Under the pieces are notes generated by a model that did no database searches, had not been told where the DNA came from, and saw only the letters and a program-made list of their open reading frames with translations. Below, in pieces: positions 37,898-45,582 of a stretch of 64,000 nt of DNA. Position 1 is the stretch's first letter; each line of letters opens with the position of its first letter. Origin of the DNA: Acinetobacter ursingii DSM 16037 = CIP 107286. GTDB lineage: Bacteria; Pseudomonadota; Gammaproteobacteria; Pseudomonadales; Moraxellaceae. The stretch is taken from the NCBI RefSeq assembly GCF_000368825.1, contig NZ_KB849717.1:664782-728781 (forward strand). The letters are read 5' to 3'. Position numbers and translations under genes: made by a program.

Positions 37898-38941
37898 TCA
37901 TTCTAATGAAATGCTTTTATTCTTTTCTCGGACTTTGACATTCTTGATCGCAAAACATAAACGCGATTCAATTTCAGAAAATGACGTCGATTCTTGAAAT
38001 GAAGGTTTGTAAATCGCAACCGTTGCAGTAAGGCGATCATGAACACCTTCTTCAAAAAAATATGCAGCATCATAAATTGCAATGCGCAAACGCTCTGCCA
38101 ATGTATAAGCCGTAAGTTCTGAGGCGTTAGGCATAACAATGACAAATTGAGCAGAATTTAGTCGATACAGCATACTTTCTTTGGGATTTAAATAACTTTG
38201 TAAAAGTTCTGCAATTTCTTTTAAAACAATGTCTCCCTGACTATAGCTATACGTCTGATTGAATTTTTTAAAATCATCCAGATCAAACATCAAGGCATAA
38301 AAAGGGGTCTTTTTTTGCTCGGATTGAGTTTCACTTAACCATTGTTCCAGTGCCAAGCGATTGGCAGCACCAGTAATCGCATCAACATACAGATATTCCT
38401 GTAAACGTAGATTATTAAGTTCGAGTACTCGCTCTCGGCGTTTTAATTTAGTCACTTCCGCCCAAACCGTCATCAACGCGATAATTTGCTCATTATCGTT
38501 TTTTAAGGCTCGGCAATACGTATTATAAAAATGACCCTTTACATAGAGTTCTTTTTCATAATGTCCGTCATTATGCTCAAATTGTTCAAGTATAGCGGAT
38601 ATTTCAGATTCAATATTGTCAATAAAGCTATTGATCGACTTGCCTTGCATATATAAAGCATCACTAGCATAGATATCGGCAAATAACTGATTGACCTTTA
38701 GAAAAATGCCATCACTACTTAAAATAAATGCAGGAACAGGTAATTTATCCAATAAAGACAGAGTGGGTACTGAACTTTGTATAGATTCCTTGGAGATTAG
38801 AGGTGTCAACGTACGTAATTGTTGCTGCCCCAAAATAAACACCGTTTCTAAATCATTATCATTAAGCATATTTGCAATTATATTTTCCCACCAGAAGGAC
38901 ATTGTACTCAAAATTTCTTCAAAATATGCAATAAAATCCAC
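37898..38941 (-). CDS. PAS-GGDEF protein with a degenerate GGDEF motif
   Basis: A 347-residue protein. A PAS-like sensory segment (about 63-165, DKLPVPAFILSSDGIFLKVN) is followed by a GGDEF-fold domain (about 180-335). The diguanylate cyclase signature is lost: the five residues that should read GGDEF are NSAQF (262-266, in YRLNSAQFVIV). The earlier metal-site segment (MFDLDDFKKFNQTY) is kept. No RxxD inhibitory site precedes it and no EAL domain follows. It is therefore probably a non-catalytic sensor or c-di-GMP/GTP-binding relay. It is a single gene. Confidence 0.82.
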   Translation of the reverse strand: MDFIAYFEEILSTMSFWWENIIANMLNDNDLETVFILGQQQLRTLTPLISKESIQSSVPTLSLLDKLPVPAFILSSDGIFLKVNQLFADIYASDALYMQGKSINSFIDNIESEISAILEQFEHNDGHYEKELYVKGHFYNTYCRALKNDNEQIIALMTVWAEVTKLKRRERVLELNNLRLQEYLYVDAITGAANRLALEQWLSETQSEQKKTPFYALMFDLDDFKKFNQTYSYSQGDIVLKEIAELLQSYLNPKESMLYRLNSAQFVIVMPNASELTAYTLAERLRIAIYDAAYFFEEGVHDRLTATVAIYKPSFQESTSFSEIESRLCFAIKNVKVREKNKSISLE

Positions 38942-38980
38942 TCATTTAATTATTTTAATGATCTAATTCTCACAAATAAA

Positions 38981-39062
38981 TTAGACTTCTTTCATAAGTC
39001 CCTTTTACTTCTGCCTATGCAAGAAAAATCACGAGAGTTTAAACAAGGATTAAAGAAGTGTA
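38981..39062. repeat. Dispersed hairpin repeat, copy 2 (TTAGACTTCTTTCAT family)
   Basis: TTAGACTTCTTTCAT at 38981-38995 is followed by a partly inverted AAAGAAGTGTA near 39052-39062. The interior differs from the other copies. It is more decayed than the copy at 42222. Confidence 0.55.
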
Positions 39063-39170
39063 TTTAAGATAATCTTAAAATAAATCGCCTTTTGCGTTAC
39101 ATAGAATTCAAAAGCCTCATTTTAACGCGCTAAATTCAAACTTAATATCAATTCTCTTTACTCAACGATA

Positions 39171-39210
39171 AAGTCCTGTATAGCTTATTTAATCTATATC
39201 GGGACTTTAT
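39171..39210. repeat. Inverted repeat downstream of prpF
   Basis: Arms of about 16 bases beginning ATAAAGTCC and ending GGACTTTAT pair imperfectly across an AT-rich loop. It lies about 60 bases past the prpF stop. No clear U-run follows on the minus strand, so it may be a weak terminator. Confidence 0.4.
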
Positions 39211-39271
39211 GTCGAAATTAACTCATACTGCTTATTGCAGCAGATGAGCTGCTTTTAAAAGCATGTTTTTA

Positions 39272-40459
39272 TTAGAAACTATCTGATGGAACGCGTACCC
39301 AGCCTTCCATTAATACACGCGCACTGCGACTCATGATGGCCTTTTTCACTACCCATTTTTCACCCTGTTGTTCGGCTTGCGCTCCTACTCTTAAGCTGCC
39401 TGATGGATGCCCAAAACGTACAGCTTCTCGTGCACCGCCCCCTGCCGCAAGATTGACCAAAGTTCCAGGAATAGCAGCAGCAGTTCCTATGGCAACAGCT
39501 GCCGTGCCCATCATGGCGTGATGTAATTTACCCATAGATAATGCACGTACCAATAAATCAACATCTTGTGCTTGAACCGTTTTACCGCTTGAAGATTGAT
39601 AAGTACTTGCAGGAGCGACAAATGCAATTTTTGGCGTATGTTGGCGCGCTGCGGCTTGACTCACATCTGAAATCAAACCCATTTGAACTGCACCATAGGC
39701 ACGAATTTTTTCAAAACGTGTCAAGGCTTGAGCATCACTATTAATCGCATCCTGCAATTCCGTGCCGGTATAACCCAAATCGTGAGCATTTAAGAAAATT
39801 GTAGGAATACCTGCATTGATAAAAGTGGCTTGAAAACTTCCAACTTCTGGTACATCAAGCGTATCTACGACATTTCCTGTCGGAAACATGTCGCCGCCCT
39901 CTTCGCCATCATCAGCAGGATCAAGAAATTCAATTTGTACTTCTGCTGCGGGGAAAGTCACTCCATCTAATTCAAAATCACCTGTTTCCTGAACCTGACT
40001 ATTGGTGATAGGAACATGTGCAATGATAGTTTTTTCAATATTTTTTTGCCAGATTCTCACTGTACAGATACCATTTTCAGGAATACGGCTCGGATCGACC
40101 AAGCCATGACTAATCGCAAAAGAACCGACCGCAGCAGTTAAATTGCCACAATTTCCACTCCAATCCACAAAAGGCTGGTCAATGGATACTTGTCCAAATA
40201 AATAATCAACATCATGCTCTGGCTGCGTACTTTTGCTCAAAATGACGGTTTTACTGGTACTGGATGTTGCACCTCCCATGCCATCAATTTGTTTTCCATA
40301 AGGATCTGGACTTCCAATCACTCGGAGCAACAATTGATCACGCGCCTGTCCAGCCACTTGTGCAGATTCAGGTAAGTCATCCAGTTTAAAGAAAACGCCT
40401 TTACTGGTTCCACCACGCATATAAGTTGCTGGAATTTTAATTTGTGGTTGCGAACTCAT
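39272..40459 (-). CDS. prpF: 2-methylaconitate isomerase PrpF
   Basis: A 395-residue PrpF-family isomerase, the usual length. The start IKIPATYMRGGTSKGVFF and the catalytic WSGNCGNLTAAVGSFA are typical. It has two diaminopimelate-epimerase-like domains. In the 2-methylcitrate cycle PrpF converts trans- to cis-2-methylaconitate after AcnD. No prpB, prpC or acnD is adjacent here, so the gene stands alone. A substitute role on another aconitate-type acid is possible. AAGGATAACGG precedes the ATG. Confidence 0.88.
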   Translation of the reverse strand: MSSQPQIKIPATYMRGGTSKGVFFKLDDLPESAQVAGQARDQLLLRVIGSPDPYGKQIDGMGGATSSTSKTVILSKSTQPEHDVDYLFGQVSIDQPFVDWSGNCGNLTAAVGSFAISHGLVDPSRIPENGICTVRIWQKNIEKTIIAHVPITNSQVQETGDFELDGVTFPAAEVQIEFLDPADDGEEGGDMFPTGNVVDTLDVPEVGSFQATFINAGIPTIFLNAHDLGYTGTELQDAINSDAQALTRFEKIRAYGAVQMGLISDVSQAAARQHTPKIAFVAPASTYQSSSGKTVQAQDVDLLVRALSMGKLHHAMMGTAAVAIGTAAAIPGTLVNLAAGGGAREAVRFGHPSGSLRVGAQAEQQGEKWVVKKAIMSRSARVLMEGWVRVPSDSF

Positions 40460-40744
40460 GATCCGTTATCCTTTTCATTTATTTTTTGCTTAAGACAAAA
40501 TGTAACATGACTAATTTCATACATCATATAAGTAAAAAAAGCCAATATATGAATCTCTAGACTTAAGTCTAGAAATTTATTTTCTTACAGCAGGGTATGT
40601 TTTCTCAATGACCCAAATCCTGACGAAACGATTTAAAATGTCCATGCATTGATCGAAATCAAGATAAATTCGACTATTAAGTTCAACTAAAGTTGATCGC
40701 TTTTTTTATAGTCAGGCTAGGCTAAAATCACTTGATCTATTAGA

Positions 40745-42142
40745 ATGTCCCACTTATTCACGGTCGAGCGAAGTCCTTTGAACAACGATTCTTCAAAACT
40801 TCAGCGGGGGTTAAAAAACCGTCATATCCAATTGATTGCCATGGGAGGCGCAATTGGTACAGGTTTATTTCTTGGTTCCGCACAAGTTATTCAATCTGCT
40901 GGTCCCTCTATTATCCTAGGTTATGCCATTGGTGGTTTGATTGCTTTTCTCATCATGCGCCAACTTGGTGAAATGATTGTAGAAGAACCTGTTGCGGGTT
41001 CATTTAGCCATTTTGCTAATAAATATTGGGGCAAGTTTCCTGGCTTTTTAGCAGGCTGGAACTACTGGATTCTTTATGTTCTGGTGGCTATGACTGAACT
41101 AACAGCAGTCGCTAAGTATATTAATTACTGGTGGCCTCATATTCCGTCATGGGTTTCTGTATTGTTTTTCTTTGTGGTGATCACGGCAATCAACTTAACC
41201 AATGTTAAATTTTATGGTGAATCCGAGTTTTGGCTCGCCATCATTAAAGTCGTTGCAGTGATTTCAATGATCATTTTTGGTCTGTATCTGTTGTTTACAG
41301 CAGGTCCAGATTCAACTGCATCATTTAGTAATCTATGGACACATGGTGGATTTTTTCCAAATGGGTTTGATGGCTTATTTTATATGTTGGCATTTCTCAT
41401 GTTCGCCTTTGGCGGCATTGAATTGATCGGAATGGCAGCAGCAGAGGCAGATGATCCTAAGAAAACTATTCCTAAAGCGATCAATCAAGTCGTGATTCGT
41501 ATCCTAATTTTCTATGTGGGTTCATTGACTATTTTGCTGTCGCTGGTGCCTTGGAATCAGTTGGATTTAGGCGGTCTGGATAAAAGCCCATTTGTGATGA
41601 TCTTTAGTCAATTGGGAATTGGCTGGGCAGCTCATCTACTGAATTTCATTATTTTGACTGCGGCTTTATCGGTTTATAACAGTGGAATGTATGCCAATAG
41701 TCGGATGCTCTATGGTCTAGCGCAGCAAGGCAATGCACCAGCCGTGTTTAAAAAGGTGAATAAAGAAGGTGTTCCTATTCCAGCCGTTTTATTGTCTGCG
41801 GTATTGATTTTCGGTTGTGTATTATTGAACTATTTTGTTCCAGAAGATGCGCTTGGTCACTTGATGTATGTCGTTGTGGGTGCTTTGGTTCTAAATTGGG
41901 CGATGATCAGTCTAACCCATTTAAAATTCAGATCTGCAATGAAAACATTGCATCACAAAGTATCCTTCCCTGCGCTTTGGTCTCCTGTGAGTAACTATAT
42001 CGTTCTTCTGTTTATTGCGGTTGTACTCTATATCATGTGGACACAAGGATTTAAGGAATCCGTGATTATGATTCCGATCTGGATTGTGCTGATGTATGTT
42101 TTATATAAGTTATTAAATTCAAAGCCCTCTGCTTCTGACTAA
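40745..42142 (+). CDS. aroP: Aromatic amino acid permease (AroP-like)
   Basis: A 465-residue APC-family permease with twelve helices. The N-terminal GGAIGTGLFLGSAQVIQSAG and MRQLGEMIVEEPVAGSFSHF segments and many later stretches follow E. coli AroP closely. Related permeases (PheP, ProY) cannot be excluded from sequence alone. It imports aromatic amino acids with protons at the inner membrane. It has a strong terminator downstream and a weak ribosome-binding site. Confidence 0.87.
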   Translation: MSHLFTVERSPLNNDSSKLQRGLKNRHIQLIAMGGAIGTGLFLGSAQVIQSAGPSIILGYAIGGLIAFLIMRQLGEMIVEEPVAGSFSHFANKYWGKFPGFLAGWNYWILYVLVAMTELTAVAKYINYWWPHIPSWVSVLFFFVVITAINLTNVKFYGESEFWLAIIKVVAVISMIIFGLYLLFTAGPDSTASFSNLWTHGGFFPNGFDGLFYMLAFLMFAFGGIELIGMAAAEADDPKKTIPKAINQVVIRILIFYVGSLTILLSLVPWNQLDLGGLDKSPFVMIFSQLGIGWAAHLLNFIILTAALSVYNSGMYANSRMLYGLAQQGNAPAVFKKVNKEGVPIPAVLLSAVLIFGCVLLNYFVPEDALGHLMYVVVGALVLNWAMISLTHLKFRSAMKTLHHKVSFPALWSPVSNYIVLLFIAVVLYIMWTQGFKESVIMIPIWIVLMYVLYKLLNSKPSASD

Positions 42143-42185
42143 AATCACGATATTGCATGTTAAAAAAGTTTGACTTTTTTTGATG

Positions 42186-42218
42186 AAAGCCAGTTACGCA
42201 AGTAACTGGCTTTTTGCT
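42186..42218 (+). terminator. Rho-independent terminator after aroP
   Basis: A perfect 12-bp stem AAAGCCAGTTAC / GTAACTGGCTTT with a four-base GCAA loop, followed by a T-rich run. Confidence 0.92.
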
Positions 42219-42221
42219 TTA

Positions 42222-42320
42222 TTAGACTTCTTTCATCATTGTCTAAAATTCTTTATTGTTCAAAGCTTCTCTATTTTTCTCGCAGAGGAAGGAGTAAAAG
42301 GAACTGATGAAAGAAGTCTA
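42222..42320. repeat. Dispersed hairpin repeat, copy 3 (best conserved)
   Basis: TAGACTTCTTTCATCA (42223-42238) and its perfect reverse complement TGATGAAAGAAGTCTA (42305-42320) form 16-bp terminal inverted repeats around a 66-base centre. The related elements at 35146 and 38981 share the outer motif. The layout resembles a small non-autonomous element or a structured intergenic repeat. No transposase is nearby. Confidence 0.7.
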
Positions 42321-42597
42321 TTCTAATTTCTAATTTGGAGCCAACATTCCCGCACTTGGGGTGTGGTCTCTGATTATTATTGAGCTCTATCCATTTAGGA
42401 TCAATACATCTTATTTACAAATATTTCGCCAGTTTATAGTAAGAAATTTCTATTCGATTTTAGTCAATCGCGGTATTTTGAAGATAATTCAAACCTATTT
42501 GCATTCATAACACTTGTATTGAGGCAGGTGCTAAGACACCTGTTCCATGTTTTCAAATGACTTTAGAACTGAGCAGGAAGCCAGAACTTTAGCTCAT

Positions 42598-42626
42598 AAA
42601 AAAGCGCGTTAATTACGCGCTTTTTT
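42598..42626. terminator. Terminator overlapping the end of the hydrolase gene
   Basis: AAAAAAGCGCG and CGCGCTTTTTT with a T-run on both sides form a strong stem. It overlaps the stop codon and last four codons of the alpha/beta hydrolase gene (stop at 42613-42615). Confidence 0.85.
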
Positions 42627-43440
42627 GTTGGCTCTGCTCATTGATTAATTGTCTAATCTGATCAGATGTCGCCAATGGATATTCCAATGGGAACATATGC
42701 CCACCTTTGACCACCGTATACGGAATACTTAATGTTTTTTTGGCTTTTTGAGGAAAACCTCGTTTTAGAAAATCACTTCTTTCTCCAACCACCAAATGTA
42801 CAGGGACATGTGGAGAATGACGCGGTGTTAACCACCACCAAGATGGATTCTGTCGGAAGATCTCAACTTCATCTGCCTTAGGAATGGTCAGCGTCACACC
42901 ACCGCGCGCAGGATCTGGACTTAAGCCATACTGAATATAAGCCTCGAAACATTCTGGATCAAAATGCTGATAAAAACCCTTAGGACGCAATAATTCAGCG
43001 GCTTGCTCTTTCGATGCCCAATGATCCCGACGTCGTGAAGACAAACCAGCAGGTGTCATTTTATCCACTTGCTTTGGACTGATCAGCTTTGCCATATGAA
43101 AAGCAAAGGAGTATTTACCCAAAATCAACGGCGGATCTAGCATGATCACTTGAGAAAACAATTCTGGACGTTGATAGCAAGCCATCAAGGTTAACACTGA
43201 ACCCAGAGAATGTCCTAGACCAATCACTTTGCGACCTTGCGCCTGTTGCACAATACTATCAACAATTTGCTCAACCAGATGCGGCCAATGATTGGTAATC
43301 GGATAACGCTTATCTGGCCCGATCAAAGGCACATAAATGATGTCATAGTCATCTTTAAGTGCATCAAAAAGTTTTTGATAGACTTTGGACGGCACGCCAT
43401 TGGCGTGCGCAAAGTGAATTATTGGTTTATCAGATATCAT
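42613..43440 (-). CDS. Alpha/beta hydrolase
   Basis: A 275-residue alpha/beta-hydrolase. The nucleophile elbow is VIGLGHSLGSVLTLMA (GxSxG), the early HG-type oxyanion element is HFAHANGVPSKVYQ, and the catalytic histidine is probably in VVKGGHMFPLEYP. It could be an esterase, lipase or C-C hydrolase; the substrate is unknown. It follows sppA by 14 bases on the same strand, so the two are probably cotranscribed. A terminator overlaps its stop codon. Confidence 0.85.
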   Translation of the reverse strand: MISDKPIIHFAHANGVPSKVYQKLFDALKDDYDIIYVPLIGPDKRYPITNHWPHLVEQIVDSIVQQAQGRKVIGLGHSLGSVLTLMACYQRPELFSQVIMLDPPLILGKYSFAFHMAKLISPKQVDKMTPAGLSSRRRDHWASKEQAAELLRPKGFYQHFDPECFEAYIQYGLSPDPARGGVTLTIPKADEVEIFRQNPSWWWLTPRHSPHVPVHLVVGERSDFLKRGFPQKAKKTLSIPYTVVKGGHMFPLEYPLATSDQIRQLINEQSQQKSA

Positions 43441-43454
43441 ATTTACGAACTCAA

Positions 43455-44471
43455 TTACTTGAATTGCGCCTGCTGTTCCGTCTGCAATTGCTGAGAAATC
43501 GACTGGCTAATTCCCTGACCTATTTGTGATCCCATACGTCCAAGCAAAGACTCAAATGGACTACGTTCAATGGTATAGTTTACTTTAGTATCAAGTTTTA
43601 GCTCACGCATCAAACTATCTATGTTACCTGTACGGTCAGCAATACCGAGTTTAATCGCTTGTTCACCTGTCCAGAATAAACCTGAGAAGATCGCAGGATC
43701 ATCTGTTTTCAGGCGTTTACCGCGACCTTGTTTCACTGCATCGATAAAGTGTTGATGCACATTATCCAATAATGCCTGAATATGTTCACGCTGCTGCGGA
43801 TTAATCGGTTTGGTCATGCTCAGAATGTCTTTATTTGAACCTGAAGTCATGGTGCGGTCTTCAATACCTAACTTTTGAGCAAGCCCACTTATGCCGTAAT
43901 TCGGCATAATTACCCCGATCGACCCGACCAGACTTGAAGGGTTGACAATAATTTCATCTGCCGCCGACGCGATATAGTAAGCACCAGAAGCTCCCATATC
44001 ACCAATCACTGCATAGACTTTCTTGTCGGTATGCTGTTGTTTTAAATATCGAATTTGTTGCCAAATTTCATCAGACTGCACAGGTGATCCACCTGGAGAG
44101 TTGATATTTAACACTACAGCTTGACTTGATTTTGACTCAAATGCTCGTTTCAGTGCTTTATTGGTATCTTCGCTGTTGACGGACTGGTTACCTGAATCAA
44201 TCGTACCAATAATATTCACGACCGCCAGATGCGGACTTGAACTTGAAGTCGTTGTACTACTTTCTACACTAGAACACCCACGACCCAAAACAACGATAAT
44301 GAAAATTAAGTAAAGAAAGGTGAGAAGTTTGAAAAATATTCCCCAACGTCTGGCTCGACGTTGTTCTTCTACAGAGGCAAGAACCGCTTTTTCCAAAATT
44401 TGCCATTCCTGTCCAGCCTTATTATTGCTATTCGATGGTTCATTTTGTGGTTTTGGTGGCCAATCGGACAT
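43455..44471 (-). CDS. Signal peptide peptidase SppA-type (S49) protease
   Basis: A 338-residue single-domain S49 peptidase starting at ATG complementing 44469-44471 (MSDWPPKPQN); a TTG nine bases upstream is less likely. A cytoplasmic N-terminal segment precedes one membrane helix (about 46-65). The catalytic serine is in GDMGASGAYYIASAADEI and the catalytic lysine is probably the one in TSGSNKDILS. LNINSPGGSPVQSDEIW is the conserved substrate-strand block. It cleaves leftover signal peptides in the membrane. It is shorter than E. coli SppA, which has two domains. Confidence 0.9.
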   Translation of the reverse strand: MSDWPPKPQNEPSNSNNKAGQEWQILEKAVLASVEEQRRARRWGIFFKLLTFLYLIFIIVVLGRGCSSVESSTTTSSSSPHLAVVNIIGTIDSGNQSVNSEDTNKALKRAFESKSSQAVVLNINSPGGSPVQSDEIWQQIRYLKQQHTDKKVYAVIGDMGASGAYYIASAADEIIVNPSSLVGSIGVIMPNYGISGLAQKLGIEDRTMTSGSNKDILSMTKPINPQQREHIQALLDNVHQHFIDAVKQGRGKRLKTDDPAIFSGLFWTGEQAIKLGIADRTGNIDSLMRELKLDTKVNYTIERSPFESLLGRMGSQIGQGISQSISQQLQTEQQAQFK

Positions 44472-44607
44472 AAAAAACAACCCAAAAAGTTAAAATCTCT
44501 GCCATTATATACACTGAATCGGTAAAAACTATTTAATCGATAGGATTTCACTTATAATATTTTTGTCCGATGATTTTTTCCTTACTTTATTCAACACTTT
44601 TTTGATA

Positions 44608-45582
44608 ATGACGACACCTGATACTCATAGCTTCAATTACCGTCTTTTAAGGTTCGTTAGCCGACAGCCTATTCAATTTTCACGTTTTATTGCGCGTATG
44701 CTCGCAGGATTAGTCAACACTTTAAAAATTACCAAAACGTCTAGAACCATTCAGCTAAACCTACAAATCGCTTTACCTTATTTGACTGAAGATGAACGTG
44801 ATCAGATTACACAACAAGCCATTCGTAATGAACTCACTTCATATTTTGAGTTCTTTAGTGTTTGGGGTTCGTCTAATCAGAAAAATATTTCTCGTATTCA
44901 AAATATTACAGGTGAGCATTATTTCCACGAAGCCTTAGCCGAAAATAAAGGCTTGGTTTTAATTGTTCCACATTTTGGTACATGGGAAGTGATGAATGCA
45001 TGGTGTGCACAATTTACAGCCATGACCATTTTATATAAACCTGTTAAAAATGCAGATGCAGATGTATTTGTCCGTGAAGCAAGAAGCCGAGAACAGGCAA
45101 ATCTGGTTCCCACTGATGAAAGTGGTGTTCGTCAGATTTTTAAAGCCTTGAAGAAAGGTGGAACGACAGTGATTTTACCCGATCACTCCCCACACGTAGG
45201 TGGAGAAATGGTCGATTATTTTGGTATTCCACTTGCATCAAGTAACCTAAGTTCAAAACTCATTCAAAAAACCAAAGCCAAGGCACTTCTTCTGTACGCG
45301 ATTCGAAATGAAAGTGATGGTTTTGACATGTTTATCGAACCGATTGATCCTGCGATCTATGAAGGATCAGATGCACATGGCACCTTGGTCATTCATCACG
45401 CCATTGAAAATCTAATTCGTCGATATCCTCAACATTATCATTGGAGTTATAAGCGCTTTAAAGCGAATCCTGAACTCGACAATGTTTATACGCTAGAGGA
45501 TGAAGATGCTTTGGAAAAAGTAGAACAAGTCCGTGAACAAGCCAAAAAACTTAATATGACTCGTACAGATTCAGCCACTTAA
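44608..45582 (+). CDS. Lipid A-type late acyltransferase (LpxL/HtrB family)
   Basis: A 324-residue protein starting at ATG 44608; a TTG further upstream would add 15 residues. The HxxxxE motif of late acyltransferases is present in VPHFGTWEVMNAW, and LPDHSPHVGGEMVDYFG is the later conserved block. A hydrophobic N-terminal segment is weaker than in E. coli LpxL. It would transfer a secondary acyl chain to lipid A, or to another lipid, on the inner membrane. Its 3' end overlaps comEC on the opposite strand by 32 bases. Confidence 0.85.
   Translation: MTTPDTHSFNYRLLRFVSRQPIQFSRFIARMLAGLVNTLKITKTSRTIQLNLQIALPYLTEDERDQITQQAIRNELTSYFEFFSVWGSSNQKNISRIQNITGEHYFHEALAENKGLVLIVPHFGTWEVMNAWCAQFTAMTILYKPVKNADADVFVREARSREQANLVPTDESGVRQIFKALKKGGTTVILPDHSPHVGGEMVDYFGIPLASSNLSSKLIQKTKAKALLLYAIRNESDGFDMFIEPIDPAIYEGSDAHGTLVIHHAIENLIRRYPQHYHWSYKRFKANPELDNVYTLEDEDALEKVEQVREQAKKLNMTRTDSAT

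Larger units (their letters stand above)
38942..39271. other. Intergenic stretch between the GGDEF gene and prpF
   Basis: About 330 bases containing the second copy of the dispersed hairpin repeat (38981-39062) and an inverted repeat at 39171-39210 whose arms begin ATAAAGTCC and end GGACTTTAT. No reading frame of interest is present. Confidence 0.55.
42143..42612. other. Intergenic stretch between aroP and the hydrolase gene
   Basis: 470 bases holding the aroP terminator (42186-42213), the best copy of the dispersed hairpin repeat (42222-42320), a small CAGGTG/CACCTG inverted repeat (42525-42542), and the terminator of the hydrolase gene at its right edge. I see no reading frame of interest. 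Confidence 0.6.

Noticed and set aside
39272..40459. Part of a prp (2-methylcitrate) operon
   Set aside because: The flanking genes are a degenerate GGDEF protein and an amino acid permease; no other prp gene is present in the window.
42143..42612. Insertion sequence between aroP and the hydrolase
   Set aside because: The 16-bp inverted repeats enclose only 66 bases, there is no transposase frame, and a target-site duplication is not evident.
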